From JASDSY01 sp041441465 (GTDB lineage: Bacteria; Muiribacteriota; UBA9980), in NCBI GenBank assembly GCA_041441465.1, contig JASDSY010000001.1, positions 179,267 through 243,266 on the forward strand: a DNA stretch of 64,000 nucleotides, given 5' to 3'. The notes under the pieces were generated by a model. That model did no database searches. It worked only from the letters and a program-made list of their open reading frames with translations, and had not been told where the DNA came from. The stretch's first letter is position 1. The number at the start of each line of letters is the position of its first letter. A program made the position numbers and the translations under genes. Positions 45,344-54,459 of this stretch are shown here, piece by piece.

Positions 45344-45404
45344 AAAAAACGGCCCGCCGCGTTTTTCAGGCCAACGCTGAAAATCACACTTCAGGGCCGT
45401 TTTT
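45344..45404 (-). terminator. Intrinsic terminator of speB
   Basis: The arms AAAAACGGCCC and GGGCCGTTTTT are perfect complements separated by 38 bases and end in a T-run on either strand. On the minus strand it begins 17 bases after the speB stop and isolates speB from the exported TPR gene. Confidence 0.8.
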
Positions 45405-45420
45405 ATTATAATCGTTGTTT

Positions 45421-46338
45421 TTATTTTTTTGAATATTTTTCAAGATATGCGATTATTTTGTATATAAGTTTGCAGGTCAAAAAATCCGACGAATGGTTCC
45501 CGGCGATAGGCATCAATTCAACAACATCGAATCCGGCGATTTTTTTAGCGCTCACCAGCGATTTTATGAAATGCAAAGTTTCATACCAGAAAAGTCCGCC
45601 CGGTTCAGGAGTGCCGGTTCCCGGCACTATCGAAGGATCGAGGCCGTCTATATCAATTGAAAGATAAATATAATCGTATTTTTTCAAGACCTTCAATATA
45701 TCTCCGGTTTTTTCGACAAGTTTTCCCGAAACCTCATTTCCCCAGAATACCGGAACTTTATTTTTCTTTATATATTTAAACTCTTCTTCGCAGCATGAGC
45801 GAATGCCGACGTGGATCGTGTCGATTCCCAGTTCCTCGCGAACCCTGTGCATAACGCACGCATGATTCGCCGGCGTTCCTTCGAATTCGTCGCGAAGATC
45901 GGAATGCGCGTCAATCTGCAATACCGCCATAGATTTCTTGCTTTTTTTTATTTTCGCGGCATAAGCCGCTATTGGTCCGAACGATATCGAATGCTCGCCG
46001 CCGAGCGTTATCACGAATTTATTATCCTTCAATATCTGCGCCGTAATATCCTCGAGACGTTTTATAAACTTTTCTGGCGCTCCCATGTCGGGCTCAACCG
46101 CCGGCAGTGTACATATACCTGCGTCGCACGGATTAGACTGCGTTTCTATATCAAACAGCTCCATATTCATCGAAGCTTCTATTATCGCCTGCGGACCCTC
46201 GCGAGTCCCCACTTTATACGATGTAGTGGAATCATAAGGAGCCGAAACCATAACATATTTTGAATTTTCATAATCACAAAGCTCCGGCTCGAGCCCGCCG
46301 AATCCGAATGCCGGCCTTAATCCCTCAAATTTCATCAT
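45421..46338 (-). CDS. speB: Agmatinase-family ureohydrolase
   Basis: The Mn-dependent enzyme of the arginase/agmatinase family most likely turns agmatine into putrescine and urea. Metal ligands are visible in TLGGEHSISFGP, QIDAHSDLRDEFEG and SIDIDGLDPSIVPGTGTPEP. The last motif and the 305-residue length fit SpeB better than arginase, but substrate cannot be fixed from sequence. The ATG at 46338 has GGCAGGA just upstream; a TTG at 46353 covers that site. It follows a pseudopilin gene after 23 bases and ends an apparent long operon. No speA, speD or speE lies nearby. Confidence 0.88.
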   Translation of the reverse strand: MMKFEGLRPAFGFGGLEPELCDYENSKYVMVSAPYDSTTSYKVGTREGPQAIIEASMNMELFDIETQSNPCDAGICTLPAVEPDMGAPEKFIKRLEDITAQILKDNKFVITLGGEHSISFGPIAAYAAKIKKSKKSMAVLQIDAHSDLRDEFEGTPANHACVMHRVREELGIDTIHVGIRSCCEEEFKYIKKNKVPVFWGNEVSGKLVEKTGDILKVLKKYDYIYLSIDIDGLDPSIVPGTGTPEPGGLFWYETLHFIKSLVSAKKIAGFDVVELMPIAGNHSSDFLTCKLIYKIIAYLEKYSKK

Positions 46339-46361
46339 AATCCTGCCTTTCAATATCTTTA

Positions 46362-46790
46362 TTATTTGGTAAAATCGCTGAGCGGTCTTTCCTCATAACG
46401 CGTTCCATGTATACTGCATTTTATTACTTTTTCATTCTTGTTATCCTGGCCCGATTTTACTTCGAGAGTATATTGCCCTTTAATAGCGCATTTTGGAAGA
46501 TTCTTCAAGTAGTTTTCGTTGACAAGCATCTGTAAAAAAGTATCATCTATGCTCTGCTGTATATCGTCTTTCTGTTTATCCAGGCAATACTGATTTATCG
46601 CGCCTTCTATCACAAACATATTCTCTTTGCACAATTTATACTGGCTCTGCGCCTTTACTTTCTGGTATGAAACACTGGCGATCGCAGCCAGAATTCCTAT
46701 TATAGCAATTACAATCATCAGCTCTATTAAAGTAAAAGCCTTAAACCGTAATCTCCGCTGATAATTATCACTAATTCTTAACTTTAACAT
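46362..46790 (-). CDS. Type IV pilin/type II secretion pseudopilin with Ala-Phe cleavage site
   Basis: The 142-residue product has a prepilin leader of 18 residues and the N-methylation region AFTLIELMIVIAIIGILAAI, with Glu at +5 and one hydrophobic helix. The residue before the cleavage site is Ala (KA|FTLIE), not the usual Gly. The C-terminal domain is short, with three Cys (CKENMF, CLDK, CAIKG and CSIHG contain four in all), and ends in a polar tail. The globular part resembles GspG-like or general pseudopilins. No secretion or pilus genes adjoin. It sits between ctpA and speB, where other genomes have unrelated genes, and may be assembled by machinery encoded elsewhere. Confidence 0.85.
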   Translation of the reverse strand: MLKLRISDNYQRRLRFKAFTLIELMIVIAIIGILAAIASVSYQKVKAQSQYKLCKENMFVIEGAINQYCLDKQKDDIQQSIDDTFLQMLVNENYLKNLPKCAIKGQYTLEVKSGQDNKNEKVIKCSIHGTRYEERPLSDFTK

Positions 46791-46820
46791 ACTTCACCTT
46801 AATCTTTCCGAAAAACGCCC

Positions 46821-48299
46821 CTAATTTTCATTCCCGTCATCAGCGCCGCTCGCTAATTCCTTGTTTTTATTCGTAACTCCGTCATATATGGACGTGCTTA
46901 TCATTTTTTCTGCGCTCAATATCTTTATGGCGCTTATAAGCTGCCTGTCATAAGGCTTAACTCCATACGCAGCCATTCTCTTATCGATCGAATTTTCCTT
47001 TTGAACGTTGTTTTCGATAGTACCGCCGCCGATATTTTTAGGCGAATCATAAATCGACGCCACCTGTTCATCGGTTAAAGTAGGCTGATCGATTATTATG
47101 TCAGGATCGATCCCTTTGTGGTGAATCGAGCGGCCAGACGGCGTAAAATACCAGGCAGTCGTCAATATAAGGCCTGCGTTATTTTCCATTGGAATCACGG
47201 TTTGTATAACGCCTTTGCCGAAGCTTTTATTGCCTATTATTATCGCGCGGTTATTATCCTGGATAGCGCCTGAAACGATTTCAGAAGAAGAAGCCGAGCC
47301 TTTATTTATCAGCACGACCATAGGATAATCAGGATGCGACCTATAATATGAAGAAAGATTCAGCGTCTTTCCGTCGCGGCTTTTTACAGTCACGACGGTG
47401 CCTTTATCCAAAAATTTTCTTGATACGTCTATCGCGGCAGTCAACAGTCCGCCCGGATTATCTCTTAAATCAAGAATCAAGGCATTTATGCCTTTGCCTT
47501 CAAGTTTTACAAGTTCTTTTTCAAGATCAGGCGCGGTGGACTCGGTAAATTGCGAAATCCTCACGTAACCGATCTTGTCGTCGACAAGCCTTCCTGAAAC
47601 AGTCCTCAAAGGAATTGTATCGCGGTATAAAGTGAAATTCTTGGGCTCTTTAAACTCATTCCGCCATATAGTCAACGTAATTGCTTCGCCTTTTTTGCCG
47701 CGCATTTTATTTACCGCCTCATGAAGGCGGAGTTTATCGGTATCGACACCGTCTATTTTGATTATGCGGTCGCCGGATTTCAAACCCGCCTTAAATGCCG
47801 GAGTGTCATCGATAGGCGAAACTATCGTTATGATACGATTTTTTACAGTTATTACGAGTCCTACTCCCTCGAACTCACCTGACGTATCATCCTGCATATC
47901 CTTAAAATTTTTAGGCTCCATATAGCGGCTGTAAGGGTCGTTTAACGACTCAAGCATGCCGTTTATCGCGCCTTTTAGCAGGTCATTCTCATTGACGTCT
48001 TTTCTTACGTAATCGGATTTTATTAAATTAAAAACTTTTCTTACTACATTCAAATTATCCAGAGAGCCGATATCCGCCGTGCCGGCTTTCGCCGCACTAA
48101 CCGTAAAAAACATCATACCGGCGGCGATCATTAATAACGTTCCAGATAAAAATTTTTGAGAAAACGACGCCGACTCTTTTTTTATTTCAACCGGCTTTAT
48201 TACCGGAATATCGGTTTTGGCCGTCTCTATTTCATTTTTCTTTTCACGCGGGATAAAATCAATATTCAGTCTTTTCCTTATCTGCTCGTAACTTATCAT
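46821..48299 (-). CDS. ctpA: C-terminal processing peptidase (S41 family)
   Basis: The 492-residue periplasmic protease cleaves C-terminal tails and often regulates peptidoglycan hydrolases. After a cytoplasmic N-terminal tail of about 55 residues and one anchor helix (about 52-75) come the TSP cap, a PDZ domain (about 135-215, GVGLVITVKNRIITIVSPID and RIIKIDGVD), and the protease core with catalytic Ser in NKGSASSSEIVSGA and Lys in GNKSFGKGVIQ. The ATG at 48299 has GGAGG nine bases upstream; the further upstream TTG is not needed. It follows the EnvC-like gene of the ftsEX cluster, a conserved neighbour. The tail of about 45 residues is Asn/Lys-rich. Confidence 0.94.
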   Translation of the reverse strand: MISYEQIRKRLNIDFIPREKKNEIETAKTDIPVIKPVEIKKESASFSQKFLSGTLLMIAAGMMFFTVSAAKAGTADIGSLDNLNVVRKVFNLIKSDYVRKDVNENDLLKGAINGMLESLNDPYSRYMEPKNFKDMQDDTSGEFEGVGLVITVKNRIITIVSPIDDTPAFKAGLKSGDRIIKIDGVDTDKLRLHEAVNKMRGKKGEAITLTIWRNEFKEPKNFTLYRDTIPLRTVSGRLVDDKIGYVRISQFTESTAPDLEKELVKLEGKGINALILDLRDNPGGLLTAAIDVSRKFLDKGTVVTVKSRDGKTLNLSSYYRSHPDYPMVVLINKGSASSSEIVSGAIQDNNRAIIIGNKSFGKGVIQTVIPMENNAGLILTTAWYFTPSGRSIHHKGIDPDIIIDQPTLTDEQVASIYDSPKNIGGGTIENNVQKENSIDKRMAAYGVKPYDRQLISAIKILSAEKMISTSIYDGVTNKNKELASGADDGNEN

Positions 48300-48403
48300 T
48301 TCAGCATGCCTCCATAGATACTTTAGTAAATAATTCAATCATTATAAATTATACTAATTTTTGCAATATTGTTCAATACATTTGACACTTTTAACAAGAT
48401 TTT

Positions 48404-49870
48404 TTAAAAATAATCCATAGGGTCTTTAGCGGTACCCTCGATCCTCAGCTCAAAATGCAAAAAACACGGTTTCGCGGCTTCGCCGTTCCTGTCGTCCCCG
48501 GCTGCCGCCGCCTGTTCATTGGCTATCGAACCAAGTATTTCACCTGAGTTCACTTTCTGACCCATACCTACTTCTATAGACTTCAAATGGGAATAAAGCG
48601 TAGTTATGTTGCCGCCGTGATCGATCATTAATATCTTGCCGACGCTTTTCATTTCGCCCTTATATTTAACCACGCCTGCCGCCGCAGCGACGACTTCTTC
48701 GTTATTTTCACCGCTTATGTCTATGCCAGAATTAAAATAACTTACGTTATACTTAGGCTCTTTTTGGACTCCGTAAAAGCTTATAACGTTTTTGCTTTTC
48801 TTTAAAGGCCAGGTAAAGGCTATTTCCGAAATTTTTACGGCCGACATTTGTTCCCTTGATTCGGTTTTCACTTCCGCAGTCGCCGCCGTACCGTTATTTT
48901 TGTCATTAACTTTCAACGCAGGTTCGATTTTCATTATTTTTGCGGCAGTCTGCTGCATCTCGCTTATATCTTTTTCCAGCCGCACCTTCTCAGAAGACAG
49001 AGAAGTCAGCTGAGTCCTCAGCAGCTGCTCTTTCTGGGCATATTTCGAAATTCCGTCATTAATCTGCAAGGTAGCTAATTTTAAACTCTTCTCGTAATTT
49101 TTATTATTCTCATTGAGCAATTCAAGCTCTTTAAGCTTCTTATTCAACTCTTCACGCTGAGCTTTTATCTGCACGACTTTTTTGGATATTTCAGCGATAA
49201 ACTCGGTATCTGATTTAATTATCCGCGCCAGATAAAATAAATTCATATAAAAATCGACAATGTTGCCTGAATTTACAAGAAACTCAGCCCTTTTCTTGAA
49301 TGAATTTTTATACATAGCCCTTATGCGGCTTTTTAACAAAAATTTCTTTCTTAAAAAATTATCGGTGCTTAATTTCAATTCCTTCGCCAGTCTCATGCGT
49401 GTCTCATAGAGCTCGACACTCTTTTGCTGCGATGAACTTAATTCCTCACGCGTATTTTTATATTCTTCCTGCTTTTTAAAGTATTCTGTCTTAGCATTTT
49501 CAGCGTCCTGCTGCGTTTTCTTTATCTCGGCTTCAGTGGCGATGATTTTTTCTTCGATTTCCCTGACTGTTTTCCTTTTCATTTCCAGCAAGTTCGGTCC
49601 GCTAACTCCTGCGCCGCCTTCCGAAGCCGAATTTCCTTCCGCCGTGCCGGCTCGCTCCTGCGCCGCCGCGCAATTAACGAACACATATTCATTACCCGCC
49701 CGCATCGCTCCCGAAAAGCAAAACGCAGCCGCCCCCAAAACGCAAACCGGCAAAAAAACGAAATTCAAGGCTGCGAAAATAACTGCAAGTTTGTAATTCC
49801 TTACGGTTCGGTTATTTTTATCAATTTTTTTATTGCCTGAATCAATGAATAGGCTGTATAAAAAGCTCAT
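48404..49870 (-). CDS. EnvC-like murein hydrolase activator with degenerate LytM domain
   Basis: One transmembrane helix (about 28-52) leads to a long coiled coil (about 90-330) and a C-terminal LytM/M23 domain (about 375-488). The M23 catalytic set is incomplete: the H-X-G-X-D motif reads NSGID and the H-X-H motif reads FLHFE, while YSHL is kept. Such domains do not cut peptidoglycan but activate amidases, as E. coli EnvC does when recruited by FtsEX. The gene overlaps ftsX by four bases, strongly supporting that role. The activated hydrolase is not in this window. Confidence 0.88.
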   Translation of the reverse strand: MSFLYSLFIDSGNKKIDKNNRTVRNYKLAVIFAALNFVFLPVCVLGAAAFCFSGAMRAGNEYVFVNCAAAQERAGTAEGNSASEGGAGVSGPNLLEMKRKTVREIEEKIIATEAEIKKTQQDAENAKTEYFKKQEEYKNTREELSSSQQKSVELYETRMRLAKELKLSTDNFLRKKFLLKSRIRAMYKNSFKKRAEFLVNSGNIVDFYMNLFYLARIIKSDTEFIAEISKKVVQIKAQREELNKKLKELELLNENNKNYEKSLKLATLQINDGISKYAQKEQLLRTQLTSLSSEKVRLEKDISEMQQTAAKIMKIEPALKVNDKNNGTAATAEVKTESREQMSAVKISEIAFTWPLKKSKNVISFYGVQKEPKYNVSYFNSGIDISGENNEEVVAAAAGVVKYKGEMKSVGKILMIDHGGNITTLYSHLKSIEVGMGQKVNSGEILGSIANEQAAAAGDDRNGEAAKPCFLHFELRIEGTAKDPMDYF

Positions 49871-50763
49871 CGGTTTTTCTCCGAAAGATACCTGGAAGTC
49901 GATATCAGCGCGCCTATTATTCCCTGCAAAACTCCGATTATCAACAATTTAAAAAGTATTTCATAATAGGACAGGTTTGACGGAAGGTTCTTTACGAATG
50001 CAAAGTTCCGTGCAAATTCAGTTACCATGGCGTTTTGCATAAAATATACCAGTACGGTAGCTAAAACTGCTGATATTATGCCTATAAATGTACCTTCAAT
50101 CACATAGGGCCATTTTATATACCACTCGGTCGCGCCGGTCAGCTGCATGATTTCGATTTCATTTCGGCGTGAATGAACGGTCATTTTTATAGTCGACGAA
50201 ACTATGGCGATTGATGACACGATAAATACTATAACAAACAGCAGCAGCGCTCTTTTTATTTTTTCGCCAGTTTCAAGAAAGGAACTTATCTTATCGCCGC
50301 CGTAAGTAACATCTTCGATCAAAAGCCCATTTTCTTTTTTTATTTTCGCAGTAACCGCCTCAAGCATTGCCGCCGATTTAACCTTAATCCTGAGAGTTAC
50401 CGGCAGAGGATTTTCTTCGATTACCGAGAAAATTTCGCGAAGCTCCGGCATGTCCTTTTTTAAAGCTTCAGCCGCTTCTTCCTTTGAAACCAGCTTTACA
50501 TTTCCGACTTCCGGATAAGCTGAAATATTCGGAATAATAACGTTATTCAGAGTCGCCGGGTCGGTCTGGTCTTCTAAAAACGCTATAATTTCAAGGTTCG
50601 TTTCAAAATTCTGAAAAAGCAGTTTTGTCGCTTTATCCGCTATCATTAAAACGCCGAATAACGAAAGCGCGGCCGTTATTATTAAAACGGCATTTATGAT
50701 GAGCGTGCCGCTCTTTTTTATGGCAAAATAAGTTTCTTCGATAATATATTTAAGGCTATTCAT
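49867..50763 (-). CDS. ftsX: Cell division ABC permease FtsX
   Basis: FtsX is the membrane half of the FtsEX complex that couples ATP hydrolysis to murein hydrolase activation at the septum. The 298-residue protein has a first membrane helix (about 20-42), an extracytoplasmic domain (about 43-165, with the family motif ALKKDMPELREIFSVIEENPLPVTLRIKV), and three further helices. The segment HSRRNEIEIMQLTGATEWYIKWPYVIEGTFIG is the coupling region typical of FtsX. It lies between ftsE (34-base gap) and the EnvC-like gene (four-base overlap), the usual order. Confidence 0.95.
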   Translation of the reverse strand: MNSLKYIIEETYFAIKKSGTLIINAVLIITAALSLFGVLMIADKATKLLFQNFETNLEIIAFLEDQTDPATLNNVIIPNISAYPEVGNVKLVSKEEAAEALKKDMPELREIFSVIEENPLPVTLRIKVKSAAMLEAVTAKIKKENGLLIEDVTYGGDKISSFLETGEKIKRALLLFVIVFIVSSIAIVSSTIKMTVHSRRNEIEIMQLTGATEWYIKWPYVIEGTFIGIISAVLATVLVYFMQNAMVTEFARNFAFVKNLPSNLSYYEILFKLLIIGVLQGIIGALISTSRYLSEKNR

Positions 50764-50797
50764 ACAAAATCCCTTTTGCGGTTAATAAAAGATAAAA

Positions 50798-51496
50798 TTA
50801 ATATTCCTGAGCTGCCTCATAGTCAAATGTGCCTCGCTGCTCATCCTTGATCAGTCGGCCGTCGCGCAATACCAGCACACGCTTGCGCATTCTATCGACA
50901 AGCTCCTTATTGTGCGTCGCAAATATTACGGTCGTTCCCTTGTTACATATATCTATCATAGTTTTCATTATTTCAAATGAAATATAAGGATCAAGATTGC
51001 CTGTCGGTTCATCCGTCACAAGTATGGCCGGATTATTCACGATGGCGCGCGCGATGCATACCCTCTGCTTTTCGCCGCCCGAAAGCTGTTCAGGATAGGC
51101 GCGTTTTTTCATCGCCAGTCCGACCTGGTCCAGCACTTTCATAACCTGATTATTTATAACCTGACCGCTGAAACCTAATATTTTCAAAGCAAATGCCACA
51201 TTTTCATAAACCGTTCTGTCATTCAGTAATTTAAAATCTTGAAATACCACTCCGATATTTCTTCTAAGATACGCAACTTCATTATTACGCAAATCGACAA
51301 TATTCCTGCCGTCGATAAAAACCTGGCCGCTCGAAGGCATTTCCTCGCGGAAAATCATTTTCAAAAATGTCGACTTGCCGGCCCCGGAAGGGCCTATTAA
51401 AAAGACAAATTCGCCGCGTTCGATATGAAGCGATATGTTATTAAGCGCATTCACGCCATTATTATAGATTTTATTCACGCCGACAAAGTCAATCAT
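50798..51496 (-). CDS. ftsE: Cell division ATP-binding protein FtsE
   Basis: FtsE is the ATPase subunit of FtsEX. The 232 residues show Walker A GPSGAGKS (35-42), Q-loop VVFQDFKLL, signature LSGGEKQRV, Walker B AILVTDEPTGNLD and the H-loop ATHNKEL. All match the FtsE subgroup of ABC proteins, including the DFKLLNDRTVYENVAFAL stretch. Its start overlaps the stop of the upstream DUF5693-like gene by one base, so the two are translationally coupled. ftsX follows after 34 bases. Confidence 0.97.
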   Translation of the reverse strand: MIDFVGVNKIYNNGVNALNNISLHIERGEFVFLIGPSGAGKSTFLKMIFREEMPSSGQVFIDGRNIVDLRNNEVAYLRRNIGVVFQDFKLLNDRTVYENVAFALKILGFSGQVINNQVMKVLDQVGLAMKKRAYPEQLSGGEKQRVCIARAIVNNPAILVTDEPTGNLDPYISFEIMKTMIDICNKGTTVIFATHNKELVDRMRKRVLVLRDGRLIKDEQRGTFDYEAAQEY

Positions 51497-53568
51497 TATT
51501 TTTCCTCGCTGCTTTCGTTATAATGATTAATAAAGAAATCAGCTGCACGGCAAATGAGCACCCCGACGGCAGTTCCGGCAATAACTCCTGTAACGACTTT
51601 AATTGTCAGCAAATATAACGGAGCCTGAATTTGATAAAAAGAGCTTACCAGCGATATAGTCCCTGTAACACCGGCCGCCGAAAGCAAGAAATTGAATTTT
51701 TTAATATTCTTGAGATTCAAATAAAAATATAGCAATATCGCAGGATATCCTATAAATACCTCAATAAAACCGATATTAAAGCTGTTTAATTTTTCGAAAA
51801 TAAAGCTTACATCCGATGCGCTGCCGTCTGCTAACGAATCAGCATTCAATATTTGCGCGACACCCTCGCCGTAAAGCCATAATACCGCGGCAAATATAAT
51901 AAATATAACCACATGATAGCAATTAAGCGGACACATTATGAAGTTTTTAATGATTTCCATGAAATTATAATTTTTTGAATTCATAAGAATAATAATAAAA
52001 ATAGGAATTATAAATATTAAAAAACCGCCGTTCAAATTCTCGGCGCCGTTTAAAAATTCCATTGTCGAGAAAATCCCGATTATAAAAAGGCAAAAAATAA
52101 GTATAATAGAAAGGCTATACAAAAATAAAAAAACGCTTCGGTATATCGTTTGATAAAAATCGAGTTTTAATACGGCTTTATCAATTTTAATCTTATGAAG
52201 GAACGGAATTATCGGAAGTATAAAAGCCAGCAGAAGCCCCCATACTTGTCTGAAAACTATCGTCACATAGGTACCATGCCACCTAAGTGTCACAGCCATT
52301 ATAAAAGCCATAAAAATAATCAATATCAAGTATGATATTTTTCTTGGCATATTCACCAGGTGCTCTAAAAGCAAAATATAAAGAGCGACTATTCCCCACA
52401 TTATTATCATTATCGAAACAACCGCAACCATATCCGATTCATAAGACATTGCAGATTTTATGTTATAGCCGGCAGCCTGTATTTTTTTTATTAGAGTTTC
52501 TAAAAAATTATAATTTTGCATTAAAAGATTCGACGAAACCCCAGCTATTTTTGATGTAATGCCTTCAAAAACTACGACTTTGACATTTCTTTCCCTTATA
52601 GCTTTTAAATAATCGTCTGAAACATCATCATAATCGGTAACGGCTGTCTTATTTGCGGGCGAATTGACTAATCTCAGCCCCTTAACGGCCATCGAATAAA
52701 GATCGGGCTTTAAAATTTCCAGTCCTGCGATATTTTCAAATTCCATTAGCACAAATTTAGCTTTAAGTTTGCTCAATTCTGACAACTTTTGCGCGAAATA
52801 TTTAACGGTATTTGAATTTTTTACGCAATATCCCGGCACGGTCTTACCTTCGATAATTACGCCGGAAAAATTCTTTATCTTAGGCAGTTTTTCAAATATC
52901 CGGTCAATCTGGGTAGGATTCAAAAAGCTTGAATCGCTGATTCCGGCCAGCACTGAGAGGTTTACTTTTTGAACCCGCGCGATAGCTTCAGGATCGAAAC
53001 CAAGCCCTAAATTATATAGTTCATCGCTTGAAAGATTAACGGTAATGAGATAAACTGACGAATCGCCGCTGGCTTCAATATCTGCCGTTATAGTTTCCGA
53101 AGTAACCACAATTTTAGAGTCGTTGTCCTTAAGTTTTATTTTAAGTTCTCCGAATACTCTTTCATGCAGTTTCTGATTGCCCGTAATGATATATGTTAAA
53201 TTAGGTTTTATGCCCTTTTTAGATATGTATTTGGTTATTATCGGATTTAAAAGACCGGATACCCTGAAATTAGTCAGCAGTTCGCTTCCGCTTAGAACAC
53301 TTAAACTGCCTTTATCGGACAAAGATTTAATAGTGTCTTCTTTTATTAATACTGAATTAATGGAACTTTGAGCCAGAGTATTGAGACACGACTGTACATC
53401 GTCGCTGCCTTCCGAAAGAAATATCTTCTCAAAAGCATTTAAATCAATTGCCACTTCGATATTATTATTGTTGTTTTCGATTATCGCCCTTTTAATTGAC
53501 GTAACAAGCGACAATATAACAGCTAATGAAAGTATTAATAAAAAAATAAGATTCTTTTTGGATATCAT
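51496..53568 (-). CDS. DUF5693-like polytopic membrane protein
   Basis: The 690-residue product has an N-terminal anchor helix (about 8-24), an extracytoplasmic region of about 340 residues and roughly nine membrane helices from 370 to 675. The layout and the repeated SVLAGISDSSFLNPTQIDRIF / GVIIEGKTVPGYC segments resemble DUF5693 proteins of Firmicutes and Thermotogae, whose function is unknown. In several genomes these lie near polysaccharide or cell-envelope genes. Its one-base overlap with ftsE suggests a link to division or envelope growth. Identity is by memory of the family pattern only. Confidence 0.65.
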   Translation of the reverse strand: MISKKNLIFLLILSLAVILSLVTSIKRAIIENNNNNIEVAIDLNAFEKIFLSEGSDDVQSCLNTLAQSSINSVLIKEDTIKSLSDKGSLSVLSGSELLTNFRVSGLLNPIITKYISKKGIKPNLTYIITGNQKLHERVFGELKIKLKDNDSKIVVTSETITADIEASGDSSVYLITVNLSSDELYNLGLGFDPEAIARVQKVNLSVLAGISDSSFLNPTQIDRIFEKLPKIKNFSGVIIEGKTVPGYCVKNSNTVKYFAQKLSELSKLKAKFVLMEFENIAGLEILKPDLYSMAVKGLRLVNSPANKTAVTDYDDVSDDYLKAIRERNVKVVVFEGITSKIAGVSSNLLMQNYNFLETLIKKIQAAGYNIKSAMSYESDMVAVVSIMIIMWGIVALYILLLEHLVNMPRKISYLILIIFMAFIMAVTLRWHGTYVTIVFRQVWGLLLAFILPIIPFLHKIKIDKAVLKLDFYQTIYRSVFLFLYSLSIILIFCLFIIGIFSTMEFLNGAENLNGGFLIFIIPIFIIILMNSKNYNFMEIIKNFIMCPLNCYHVVIFIIFAAVLWLYGEGVAQILNADSLADGSASDVSFIFEKLNSFNIGFIEVFIGYPAILLYFYLNLKNIKKFNFLLSAAGVTGTISLVSSFYQIQAPLYLLTIKVVTGVIAGTAVGVLICRAADFFINHYNESSEEK

Positions 53569-53613
53569 TTTTGTTCCATTTTCTTTTTTTATATTTTTCT
53601 TCGAAGCGTAATA

Positions 53614-54450
53614 TTAAGATGCAAAAATCAACGTATTATTTTCTACTTCGATTGATTTTAAAATCAACTTAAACGGGAATTTTTGCAAATCCAATATAGG
53701 ATTTAAATTTTCAACCTGACGCCTTAAGTTTCTCGGCACCTTCATACGGTTTATATTCAAATTTTTCACATTAAAATGTATTTTCGAACCGTCAACTACT
53801 TTGAAATCACCCGATGCGTTAAAATCAATAACCATTATTCCATACCTGAAAACACCGCCAATTTTCATTACTTTGTTTTCAAGCTTAGCATAAGGTTTTT
53901 GAACTTTAATCTTCTCGGATTTTTTTATAAGGTAATCGTTAAGATCTTTTTCGAGCAAAACAATTTTCGTGTATATTTCGTCCTGAGCAATTACTCTTAT
54001 TTTTCCTTCCTTGAATAATTTATAAATATCGATCGACGTCTTATTAAACATTATTGAAGCAGTATCGATTCTTAAGTTATCAAATATAGCATTACTCAGA
54101 TGGATATTTATAAAATCATAGTCAACTGTTTCGCAATTCTCGATATTTTTGAAATGAGTTTTCGAAAAATCGACATTGAATTTTTCGGGATTATTAAGAA
54201 GTTTTTTCAGGCAGATACTTAACTGATCATTAAAAAGATTTTGATTTTTCTTGAATTCTTCTTTGACTTTAAGTATAACTTCGCCTGTATTTGAAATGTT
54301 TTTCAAATAACCGGGCTCGACATAAGTATTTTGCGAGCTTGAATCATTATTTTCCGCCGCCAGACAAATTTCATTGAAATACCGTGCATTCAAACACAGA
54401 AGCAACATCAAAAGACATAACATAAAACGCAGGCTGAATATTTTTTTCAT
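53614..54450 (-). CDS. Exported DUF2993 (LmeA-like) lipid-binding-type protein
   Basis: The 278-residue product begins with a signal peptide (about 1-24, LRFMLCLLMLLLCLNA) that may be cleaved near AEN. The mature part has the alternating beta pattern of DUF2993/LmeA proteins, ending in KVPRNLRRQVENLNPILDLQKFPFKLILKSIEVENN. That ending is characteristic of this family in cyanobacteria, actinobacteria and other groups. Some relatives handle lipids or lipoglycans outside the membrane. The gene is 45 bases upstream of the DUF5693-like gene and follows a diguanylate cyclase after nine bases, so it is probably cotranscribed. Confidence 0.65.
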   Translation of the reverse strand: MKKIFSLRFMLCLLMLLLCLNARYFNEICLAAENNDSSSQNTYVEPGYLKNISNTGEVILKVKEEFKKNQNLFNDQLSICLKKLLNNPEKFNVDFSKTHFKNIENCETVDYDFINIHLSNAIFDNLRIDTASIMFNKTSIDIYKLFKEGKIRVIAQDEIYTKIVLLEKDLNDYLIKKSEKIKVQKPYAKLENKVMKIGGVFRYGIMVIDFNASGDFKVVDGSKIHFNVKNLNINRMKVPRNLRRQVENLNPILDLQKFPFKLILKSIEVENNTLIFAS

Positions 54451-54459
54451 AAGTGCTCC

